Shown here: positions 55,225 to 64,000 of the stretch, piece after piece
Numbering within the stretch: the first letter of the stretch is position 1
How the letters are laid out: the number at the start of each line of letters is the position of its first letter
NCBI RefSeq assembly: GCF_950295315.1
Contig: NC_080181.1
Span: 39,833,375 to 39,897,374, forward strand
Length of the DNA stretch: 64,000 nt
Direction: 5' to 3'
From: Erinaceus europaeus
Lineage: Eukaryota > Chordata > Mammalia > Eulipotyphla > Erinaceidae
Position numbers and translations under genes: made by a program
The notes under the pieces: generated by a model
The model's input: the letters and a program-made list of their open reading frames with translations, nothing else
What the model was told of the DNA's origin: nothing
Databases searched by the model: none

Positions 55225-57225
55225 AAATTAATATGTTAAAATTTTATTTTATCCTTGGGAAGTGATTAGGTCAGGAGGTTTGACTCCTCACTAATGAGAT
55301 CATTGCCCTTATAAAAAGAGAATAAGAGACTCTGAAGAATTTGCTTCTACTTTCTCTGCCTTGTGAGGGCACAAGGAGAAAAGACTTACCCACAAGCCAG
55401 GAAAGGCTCCTACCAGATCCCTATCAGGCTAGAAACTTGATCTAGAACTTTGAGAAACAGTTTGAGTTTAAAAAATTCATCTAGGGGTGGAGCCAAGATG
55501 GCAACTTGCAAACAAGGGCTGGTGTGAGCTCCAACAAGCAGTAGCTTATGACCGGGGATTCTCTGGATAGGGTAGGATACTGGGCCATCAGCAGGAGGGT
55601 GAATAAGGGGTCCTAAGGGTGAGATCATTCTTGGATTAGAAAATGGAAGCCAGGGGGCAAAAAGAAAGGAAATCTTTTGATTATTTCTGAAGCTCACTCC
55701 TTTCCCCCAACCCCAGAACCAGCCCCCAGGGGCTGGACAGCTGCTCCTAGCAGGGGCTCTGCTGAACTATTTTCTTTGCCAAGATTTCTGGCTAACTAGG
55801 GGTGTCATTCCAAACCTTTTCCTTTTTGTTTTCCTTCTCTCTCTCTCTCTCTCTCTTTTATGTGGATGGATCTATATTTGAGTGACAAGATACTTGACCA
55901 ATCAGAGCCTCACTCCTGTCTGGGAAAGACTACCTGGAGTTTATTTTATTTATTTATTTTTAATTGGCTGTCTTTGCTCAGGCTGCCTGCAGCCAATCGA
56001 GTGGTCTAAGCTGCAGACTGACTATTAGGGTTTTTTACTTTATTCTATTTTATTATTACAGTTATTATATATGTGTGTCCCTTTTGCCCTCTCTTCAGGT
56101 TGACCAAAATTAACTATTTTTTTCCCCATTGCTAGGTGACTGGGTGTCCTATCCAGTTTGAGAGGAACTTGTTTCTCTCTACCTCTTCCCTCCACTCTCT
56201 TTTCTCCTTCCTCTTAGCTAATTAAAAAACATTTTTTTTCCTTTTGCTGCTATTTTTTTCTTATTCTTGTCTTCTTTCCTTCCTTCTCCCTTCTTTTGAT
56301 TTCTGAATTCACTCATTTGTGAATTATTTTGGGGAAGAAACCTGACTCAGAGTGAACTCTGTGTGTGCGTCTCTCTTCCCTACTTCCTTTTTTCTCTTGC
56401 TATCCCTAGAAGATGGGTCAATATTGGGGCAACTTTGAATATTCCTACTTATAACCACAGAATGTGAGCTCAGATCTACAGGGATGCAGAGGTCACGTAG
56501 GCTCCTAAACTGAATATGGGCCCCAGATCACATCAAATCAATGGGGTTTACAGTCAACAATATTTATACACCTTTTCCATATTTGGGAGCTACTCTTTTC
56601 CCTGATCCAGCTTTCTGGTCCTTCTGCCAGCCATGATATCACCTCCTGAGACAAGAATTAGGATCCACCTGCATATCAGATTTCAGGCTCAGCCAAAAAA
56701 CAAAACAAAACTAAAACAAACAAACAAACAAACAACAACAGTAGTTCAGCCACAGGCCCTTTGGAATATAACTAAACTATGCCTACTAGCTATCTACAAT
56801 ATGGAGGACCCCCCAAAAAAACTCTTCATCTGCACTATTCCAGCCTTTAGGTCCGTAATTGGTCAACAATTTGTTTGGCTTTGTATGTTAACTCTCTTTT
56901 CTGTTACTGGGTTCTAGATGTTAGCATGATGCCAAACAGACTTCCCCCACCAATATGTCCTGGATCTCCTCTTCCTCAGAGCCATTCCCCACTAGGGAAA
57001 GGGAAAGACAGGCTGGGAGTACAGATTGACCAGTCAACGCCCATGTTCAGCAGGGAAGCACTTACAGAAGCCAGACCTGGTGGTGGGAATTGTATGAAGT
57101 TGTACCCCTCTTATCCTATAGTTTAGCCAATGTTTCCTTTTTGTAAATAAAAAATTAAATAAATAAATAAATAAAATCCATCTAATGATAATCCTTTATA
57201 ACAGCCAGAACTAAGACATAAATTC
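55225..57225 (+). mobile_element. MaLR-type LTR split by a family T element
   Basis: Left part (to 55483): 'gtgattaggtcaggaggtttg', 'atgagatcattgcccttataaaaagag', 'ctgccttgtgagggcacaagg'. Right part (57185-57225): 'ctttataacagccagaact' and 'aagacataaattc'. These are landmarks of ancient mammalian MaLR (MLT1/MST-like) LTRs. The exact subfamily was not determined. Confidence 0.65.
55484..57172 (+). mobile_element. Family T element with L1-like 5' end, 1689 bp, TSD
   Basis: Begins 'ggggtggagccaagatggc', which matches the start of mammalian L1 5' UTRs, and ends with the family T tail ('cttatcctatagtttagcc', A-rich run). The TSD is 'aaaattcatcta' (55472-55483) and 'aaaatccatcta' (57173-57184), 11 of 12 identical, inside a MaLR LTR. 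No ORF1, endonuclease or reverse-transcriptase text lies between, so it looks like a nonautonomous L1-mobilised element, perhaps an L1 with its coding part deleted. The middle has a (TC)n run at 55838-55857. Compared with other copies, about 90 bp before the tail are missing near 57078. Confidence 0.87.
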
Positions 57226-58245
57226 AATTTGAACTTTATTTTCAGGCAGAGTTATTTTACTACTTTTTGAACTTTATACAACCATATGGATATAGCTTCA
57301 GTGCCTGACATAAAACTTTGAATGGCTGAACAATATATTCCAAAGATCTCCAATTTATATGAACAGATTGCAGCTGTGAAACAATGTCACTAGCAAAACA
57401 ACTAGATAAAGAGCCAAATTGCTCCCCCCATGAAGATCCCACCTTAGAATAGCTGGGTGACTGATTACTTTAGTGACTCCACTTCTGCCTTTGATATCCT
57501 TTTGTTCTTATGCTCAGATTTCATCATTAAGAATGAATGCTAGAATGCCATCTAGAGCATCCCATTAAGAGCATAACCCAAGTGCCCATCTCCTCTCTCT
57601 CTTCCCCTCTCTCTCTCCCCTCCTCTTTCATTTACTTTGTATTTCATGAACATGGCATGCCCCTTTACTCATGGGTAAGTAATCCAATTCCTCAAAGTTC
57701 TCTATTTTTGTTGAGATGAATCATGAAGTCACAATAGTCACTTATACTGTGGTCCTGCCACAGTATAAGCTCTTGTCAGAGAAGTGTCTTTGGTGATTGG
57801 AACAATAAGTCCAGGCCAAGGCATTACTTGGCAACATCCCAGGCTGAGACAGACACAACACCATACTTGTAATTTATACAGGTTGAAACATTTTTTTTTT
57901 AAATCTGGGCTGAAAGATAAAAAGCATGTAATGTTATACAGCTAAGTTTCTCTGCAAGAAAAGTCATTTCTGGGAGATAACCCTAAAGTCAACCGTCATT
58001 CTTTTAGCTAGTAATCTCTAAGATTTGATCCTCTGAGAGAAATGAGGTCAGGTGTTTTAGAAAGCCAGTGAATATAGAGGAGGAGGTTCAGGGAGGAAGG
58101 AAGGGAACATTACATTACCTTGGAAAGCCAAATTTCTTGAACTCAGCTGCAATTGGGACTGGATTGTAGATAGTTAAGAAAGGATTTGGCCTTAACTAAG
58201 GACCTTGGTTACTCTATACCTTTAAATATTTAACATGTAATTACA
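57226..58245. other. No recognisable feature
   Basis: About 1 kb unassigned, with a CT-rich run near 57594-57625. No gene signal. Confidence 0.4.
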
Positions 58246-58249
58246 GAAT

Positions 58250-58700
58250 CCAAAATTCCAGCCCTTTACATGCCAAAAAGAATTTTGGTTCATACTTTCA
58301 GAGGGGAGAAAAATTAGGGGAAAGTGACTATAGGGTTCTGAACTCCAATTCTATCAGGTCCCAGAGAGAACAGAGGAAAAAAAGGAAAGACACATGGAAG
58401 TAGTAATAGGTGTAGGTGTGAATTAAAAAGGGATAGAAGGCATGGCCATAGGAAAAATGGAAGATATATATAGTCTAGTTATAGAAATAATCATCAGTTG
58501 CTATCTATGACCTTGGGAGAACCACTACAGTTTTCAAGAGGGAACAGGAAAACAGAACTGTCCTGTCTGGTGGTGGAAACAGTTGGAATTGTACCCGTTG
58601 TTTTTTTTTTTTTTGTATCTTTGTAAATCACTAATAAAAAATCAGAAAAAAATAAAATAAAAATAAATAAAAATAAAAAAATAAAAATAAAATTATGTAA
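58250..58700 (+). mobile_element. Family T relative (old)
   Basis: 'ttcatactttcagagggg', 'ggtccc agagagaac'-type text, 'tgtctggtggtggaaacagttgg', 'gaattgtaccc', and 'aatcactaataaaaaatcag' with an expanded A/T tail. It is the plus-strand counterpart of the old relatives at 5400 and 44320. Confidence 0.55.
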
Positions 58701-60085
58701 AAAATAAATAAAATATTTAGTATGTCAAGGGGATATGTTCTGGGATACCTGTGGACATTTTGAGGAGGTCTATCCTTCACTGCAGTGATTCAAATACTGC
58801 TCACAGTGTTTTACTAACGAACACCCCACACCAGGCTGGGACCTCCACTCAACTCAACCCTTTAGCATATGTGAAACAGGGAAGATAGCAGGTGATACAT
58901 TCTAGAAGAAAAACAAAAATGCTGCCTGGGGACTAAATTGCTATTGTAGAGACCCAGTGGCTGATTGAATAAGAAGCAATTTCATATTTGCTAGTAAACA
59001 CCAAAATAGTAGCAAGGCTAGCAGATAGTTTACATAACTGAATGGCTATGTTTTCCTTCTGTATACATTTTCAACTTCTATTTTTGGCTTACTCATTGAC
59101 ATGAAGTTGCTTTCTCATATCAATCCCATCACTGCTTATCATTAAATATTTTGTTCCCATGTCATTTTTAATTGGTGGGTGACAATAGAGGTTAGTTCTG
59201 TGATGCATTACCCAAACATAGAGATGATGAGTGAATAATGAAAACAAGATATCAACACTTTGGGCTAATAAGCTACTGATTTTCAGCTTTCTTAGAAGAT
59301 GAAGGAGGGGGCATTTTCAAAAGAGAAATACTCCACGAATGATTGTTTTTTCCAAACAGAATAACTAAATAGAAGCCTTGAAATTCCTGTCCAGCTGAGT
59401 TATGACTGGAGAACTATTTGATAACTGCTCCTCAGGGAAATTCAGAATATTACCCAGAAAGTCATTGAATGCACAGGAAGGAGCTTATGTGAACTTGCAA
59501 TGGGCAATGCCTGAGTTCCAGCCATGATTCACTCAACTGGACTAGCGCTTCAGTGACAGAGCATAACAAGTTTTTGAAATGTTTGCTTCAGAGCTCCTCA
59601 AGAATATTATCAGAATGTTGTCCCCTGAACCTCAATGATTTCATTCGGGAAAGGCACCATCATTAGTGACCTTTGACTTTGAATGTGCTATTTACACATT
59701 AACCCCTGATTTCGTCCTCTAGCATTCAAAGCTTTCCTTGATCTGGAGGGACTGTTAAGGTTGGAGAAAATGAGGTCCATATATCAAATCAGCTCTTATT
59801 CCAACTTGGTCTCAGTCTGCAGAGGAGTAGCTGGGTGCCACATGATTGGCTGGAAACCAAAATCTGGTCAGGTTAGACTGAATTCAGTGACGAGCAGGCT
59901 TGCTCTTCACACACATGGCATTTCTGTGTTCTACCAAAGCCTCTCTTTCTGCACACTGCTCATGCTCTGATTTCCTTTGCTTTTATCTGCTCCCTCATCC
60001 AATGCTTTGCTTTATTTTATTTTAATCTCTTATTTTTGCAGATCTGGGACCTTATGCATGCACCCTTTCACCACTCCAAGTCTCT
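58701..60085. other. No recognisable feature
   Basis: 1.4 kb of mixed unassigned sequence, without clear repeats, RNA genes or protein-coding exons by eye. Confidence 0.4.
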
Positions 60086-60089
60086 ATTC

Positions 60090-60245
60090 CAATTAGATTG
60101 AGTGAAATTAGATAGAGTGAGAGGAGAGACATCACAACAACAGAACTTACTCTGGTGCCAGAGTGCCTTTCATGTGGTGCTCAGGATCAAGCCTAGGCTA
60201 TGCATATGAAAAGGCAAGAGCCCTAGCAAGTGAAACATTTCTCTA
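60090..60245 (-). mobile_element. SINE-C, diverged
   Basis: Reverse copy: 'actctggtgccagagtgcc', 'caggatcaagcctaggc' (B box), 'aaggcaagagccctag'. Older and shortened. Confidence 0.6.
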
Positions 60246-60350
60246 CTCCATAACGCTCTATGTTAAAATATCCTTTATGGAACCAGTTCACAATGGTTAC
60301 CTCTCACCTGTAATTCCACCCAGCTCCTCTCCCCATGCTGGATGGACCCA

Positions 60351-60353
<3 letters not shown>

Positions 60354-60438
<85 letters not shown>

Positions 60439-60439
60439 G
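60354..60439. repeat. (CA)n followed by (GA)n microsatellite
   Basis: About 18 CA units pass directly into about 20 GA units. A 196-codon open stretch across it is an artefact of the repeat. Confidence 0.97.
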
Positions 60440-61084
60440 CATTATTCCTATCATTGAGAGACAGAAGCCACTCTCATCATTGGATGGAAAAACTGGAAAG
60501 GCCTGGTGATCTAGGTCCATATTCTTTCCATGCTGGGAACATAGCTCACAGTGTGAATAATGAACTTTGTGATATAATTACATATGACTTATGTCAGCCA
60601 AACGAGCATACTAAGGACTTATGCAAACCCACAAGGGAGTGTGGGTGCATCATAAGTTTTTTAAGCAGGTGTCTTCCGGAAATAGCTCTATTTTTTTTCC
60701 CTCCACGCTCTAAGTGCCTGTTCTCCTTCCTAGGACCCACATGTGTAGCCTAGTTCTGGTAACTAGCTTAAAAGATTTAAGTCTCTCTGGCAATAATGAC
60801 TAGATGATCTTGCCCCATTGCTTATTTTGATGTACCTAAATAACCCACAATGTAATAAATCTCCTGTTTGTTTAAACAGTGACTTTGACAAAGTCGCTTA
60901 AGTTTTTTTTCACTACTTTTTTAATTACTATATTTGTAGCAAGTCCTGTTCATCTAATATACTCAAACTTGGAATAAGGAGCAGGAAAGATGGCCAGGCT
61001 GTCAAAGCTGCAGAGACAGCAAGTTCCTGGGTATATTAATCTGCTCAGGCTGCCATAGGAAAAGCACCATCAGGACCTGAGCAG

Positions 61085-61251
61085 TCACTTGATATGGTGC
61101 CAGGTTGGAGCTAAGGCATTTGAAGAAGGTCTGGTGTGGTGGTGTCTTACCCTCTCTGTGTCTATCTCTGAGTATCTCTTTATATAAATGAGAAAGTGAC
61201 CTGGAGCAGTGAGATTGTGTTTGAGGCCCTGGGTGAAACATATATGGATAA
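61085..61251 (+). mobile_element. SINE-C-like copy ending in a CA tail
   Basis: 'atatggtgccaggttgg' (B-box-like), 'cttaccctctctgtgtctatctc' and 'gaaagtgacctggagcagtg'. Diverged, and weakly supported. Confidence 0.4.

Positions 61252-61316
<65 letters not shown>
61252..61316. repeat. (CA)n microsatellite
   Basis: About 32 uninterrupted CA units; likely length-variable between individuals. Confidence 0.98.
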
Positions 61317-61319
<3 letters not shown>

Positions 61320-61950
61320 GAGGGTCTAAACAACATGTCCCTCTCCCATAGTTCTGGGATAGATGGTGGTCCAAGATTGAAATTTCTCCTAAAGCTAATC
61401 TTCTGTAACCTCTCATGGTCTTTATCTGCACAAGCACCTCCCTGCCTGTCCCCTGTTTTATAAAGCTTCAGTCCTATTGGATTAGGGTTCTACTTAATGG
61501 CCTCATTTAGTGATAATTACTACTTTAAAGATCTTGTCTTCAGTCATTATCACACCAGGAGTTAGTATTTCACCACAGGAGCTTTTTGGGTACAGGACTG
61601 AAACTATAGCTCACACTAAGCTCCATGTTCCTCCCCACATTGAGTGTGGTGACTAGCCAGCTATCTGCCAATGCTGTCCCCTGCATGAGCAATTGAGTAT
61701 TTGAGGTGTAGCTCCAGGTCCAGTTTGCTGCCCTTCTTGGAGGAAATTCCTTTCAGCCTGCCATTAAGGATGCTGAGTGAAAGAATGACTAAACTTCATC
61801 TGGGGGCTATCACTTTGGAGACAAACTTAACATGTTCAGCTCCTACACTCAACTTTGCTGTACAACATCCTCCAACTAAAAAGGATCAGCTAGTTGGAAA
61901 TCTTGATTTTGGGTGAATCATGGAAATTTTGTAAGTCAGATCACATCTGT
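61317..61950. other. No recognisable feature
   Basis: Unassigned; no gene or repeat seen. Confidence 0.4.
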
Positions 61951-61954
61951 AGAA

Positions 61955-62098
61955 GAGTGGTTTTCAAAGTCTGTTCCTTTGAGACTAGCAGCTTCTTATT
62001 CACACACCAAACTAAGGCAGCAACTCTGAAGGCAAAGCCCAGAAAGCCTTTTAAACAGGTTTTCTAGGTGAATCTAATGAACAGTAAAGTTTGAAGAA
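61955..62098 (+). mobile_element. MER5-like hAT DNA transposon fossil
   Basis: 'gagtggttttcaaagtctgttcc', 'gactagcagcttcttattcac', 'aacaggttttctaggtgaatc' and 'aaagtttgaagaa' follow the MER5A/Charlie layout from one terminal repeat to the other. Confidence 0.75.
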
Positions 62099-62620
62099 TG
62101 TAAACCTTACTTCAAATACAAGTCATTAGAGGTGAAAACAATAAAAAATACCAGTTTTGCAAGCATCATCATGAAGCTGCTTGTACTTATTATATTCACT
62201 CTATACTTTAGATGTGAATGTTTCACTACAATTTATCCTTTTAAAGAACAAAATTATTACACATTGATGTGACTGGAACTCATTTCTCTACATATAAAGA
62301 CTCTTGTTGGTCAAACATGTTTCTATAGGGCAAAAGTGTCAACTGAAACCTTGCCAAATTAAAATTAGGACTTCTGAAAAAACTCTTTTGCCATGGTGCA
62401 TTCAGACAGAAGTGGTCAGGGGATGGGAAAGGGATAAGGGAAGAAAAATTACCAATGTAGAAGTTTGTTTGTGATGGCAACAAGTATCATATTGGCAGAG
62501 CATATTATTGACTACATACAGGAAGATGTTGAAATTTCTGAGTGCTTGACCTGTGAACTCAGAGGCATCAGAATATTGAAATGCTCACAAGTACATACCA
62601 AGAGAAAACCTCACTGAGAA
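62099..62620. other. No recognisable feature
   Basis: Unassigned AT-rich sequence. Confidence 0.4.
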
Positions 62621-62624
62621 TTAA

Positions 62625-62990
62625 AGTCATATAGTCTTCCACAGTATGGCTAGGGGTTTGTCAATCTTGTTTAATTTTTCAAAGAACCAACACTTGGCTT
62701 CATTGATCTTTTGTATGTTTCTCTTATTTTCGATGTTGTTTATTTCTGCTCTACTTTTAGTGATTTCCTTCCTTCTGGTTGCTTTAGGCTCCCTTTGTTC
62801 TTTCTCTAAGTCCTTAAGATGTGCAGTAAGGTCACTTATTTTCTTGAGCTTTTCTTGTTCGTATGCTCTCTGATATTGCAATTGTATGGCTATGAGTTTC
62901 CCTCTCACTACTGCTTTAGCTGTGCCCCAAATATTTTAATAACCACTTCGGCTCCAAAGTCGTCATCTTGGCTCCTCACCTCCACCATAA
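62625..62990 (-). mobile_element. L1 fragment, ORF2 middle joined to 5'-UTR start
   Basis: The minus strand holds an open 93-codon stretch of the L1 ORF2 linker between endonuclease and reverse transcriptase (62908-62627). Directly upstream at 62945-62985 is 'ggagccaagatgacgac', like an L1 5' terminus. The intervening ORF1 and most of the endonuclease are absent. Confidence 0.6.
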
Positions 62991-64000
62991 GGATTCAAAG
63001 AGTGGGTGGATTGATATATTCAAAGAATTAACATATAAGAATTGCCAGCGATGAATACACTATCGTGCTAAATTATCCTTCAAACATGAGGGAGAAGTAA
63101 AGATCTCAAACATACAGAAATTAAAGGAATTTCCCATTACCAATACAGCCTTTCACAAATTACCGAAAGGAGTGTCACATGAAAATAAAAGGATAAAAAA
63201 TTCCAACTCTTAATAAGGTTGTTAGTGGTAGAATAGAATCAAGGACACAAATGACAGCAAAAGGAAAAATATAAACATAGGGACAGAGTAATACAATCAA
63301 ATGTTTGTGAACCAAGGCCAACTTAAAAAAGACCATTTTTGATATGGCAGCTGCAGTGCCATATGCACAGCCCACTTTTCAAGACTCAGCACCAAATGGA
63401 AGGTTCTATGGCAAAGTAAGAAGCTCAGGCCAATAGTCTCTCTCTCTCTCTCTCTCTCTCTCAGAAAGTGACCCAGTGTGGGGAAATAGTGCTTTTGCAA
63501 GGCTTCATAGTCTGTCTATAAGTCACTTTACTAGGCTAATAACTAGTTGACTGGTTAGCTATATGGAACTATCACATTGAGACCAGTTGTACAAAACCAT
63601 TTGAACATCTTCTTTGACCTCAAATTAGATGTGAATCCTGGTTTCCAGTACTCCTCAAAGTAGTGGAGTTTCTTGTTGCCATCACCTTGGCCTCACAGGA
63701 CTACTGCCTCTATCCCCGGAACTCAGCACTTCTTTCTGGTGTTCCTAATCAATGGAAAACATCTTCTGAATGACCATGAATAAGATCCCAATGAAAATTT
63801 TTTTTCAAAAGAAAACATTTCCCAGTTTGAAATTATGTTCTATTCTTAGCAAATTAATAAAAACAGAAATTCCCCCCTTTAAAGCTAATTTATTTTAGGG
63901 TATTATCTCTAGGACCCAAGAGAATTATTAGGATGCCTTAATATTTTCCTCAACCTTCTATAGTGCCCACAGAGTTTTATCTAGTAGGAATGCTCGTAGA
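62991..64000. other. No recognisable feature; (TC)n at 63439-63462
   Basis: Unassigned sequence to the window edge with one short (TC)n run. No exon, RNA gene or repeat family could be supported. Confidence 0.4.

Noticed and set aside
55484..57172. Processed pseudogene of a host mRNA
   Set aside because: No protein-coding text was found and the same tail recurs in many insertions with different heads, which fits a mobile family better.
60163..60753. 196-codon open frame
   Set aside because: It crosses the (CA)n(GA)n microsatellite, which gives the HTHTHT and ERERER runs; no domain is recognisable.
61002..61437. Three open frames on the minus strand rich in CVCVCV
   Set aside because: Produced by the (CA)n repeat read in three frames.
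1..64000. CRISPR array, operon, phage or other prokaryotic system
   Set aside because: Repeat content (SINEs, L1, LTRs, CA microsatellites) is mammalian; no regularly spaced repeats or prokaryotic gene arrangement is present.

Overview
This window is mammalian nuclear DNA, almost certainly from a hedgehog (Erinaceus or a close relative). Three signs point there: many tRNA-derived SINEs of the insectivore/ERI type; L1 LINEs; and three kinds of copy of a non-L1 LINE with one ORF (endonuclease + reverse transcriptase, no RNase H, GAA-repeat tail). Its architecture matches the Vingi clade, which Kojima, Kapitonov and Jurka described in hedgehogs. I found no host protein-coding exon I could defend. 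Every long open frame I could identify belongs to a retroelement, a SINE or a microsatellite. The window therefore reads as intergenic or deep-intronic DNA built from layered retroposon insertions.

Layout. 0-13 kb: L1 relics on both strands, many SINEs, a 7SK RNA retropseudogene nested in a SINE (8.56-8.80 kb) and a 5'-truncated L1 with a 19-bp target-site duplication (TSD) at 11.5-12.9 kb. 13.1-14.6 kb: a 5'-truncated Vingi-like copy, itself hit by a 197-bp internally deleted derivative of the same family. 14.6-20.1 kb: mostly unassigned sequence with SINEs, L1 tails and a MER5-like hAT fossil. 20.1-24.7 kb: a betaretrovirus-like (class II, tRNA-Lys primer site) endogenous retrovirus piece on the minus strand, running from LTR to mid-pol. 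The whole piece is bracketed by a 15-bp direct repeat and ends in an A-rich tail on the plus strand; a second short Vingi derivative sits in its reverse-transcriptase region. 25-29.4 kb: SINEs and a noncoding poly(A) repeat. 29.4-38.5 kb: a nearly complete, decayed minus-strand L1, interrupted by a SINE fragment that is in turn interrupted by a 3.07-kb end-to-end Vingi element with an 11-bp TSD. 38.5-64 kb: an older L1, SINEs, microsatellites and several copies of an ORF-less poly(A)-terminated repeat, called 'family T' here.

How the parts interact. Perfect or near-perfect TSDs of 11-19 bp mark most young insertions, as expected of LINE-type target-primed reverse transcription. L1 is the likely driver for the SINEs, family T, the 7SK copy and the retrovirus-bearing retroposon; the Vingi-like LINE probably mobilised its own short derivatives. 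The most unusual items are the retroposon that carries retroviral gag-pro-pol sequence as antisense cargo, the modular family T (at least three different 5' heads on one 3' tail, one head resembling an L1 5' end) and the two Vingi deletion derivatives with different junctions.

In this annotation 'SINE-A' has a head like GGGAGTCGGGCTGTAGCGC and an ACAACAA-rich body; 'SINE-B' has a GGGCCAGGTGGTGGCACACC-type head and ends AATAAATAAA; 'SINE-C' has a GGGGAGATAGCATAATGG-type head. All repeat names rest on reading by eye, without a repeat-library search.
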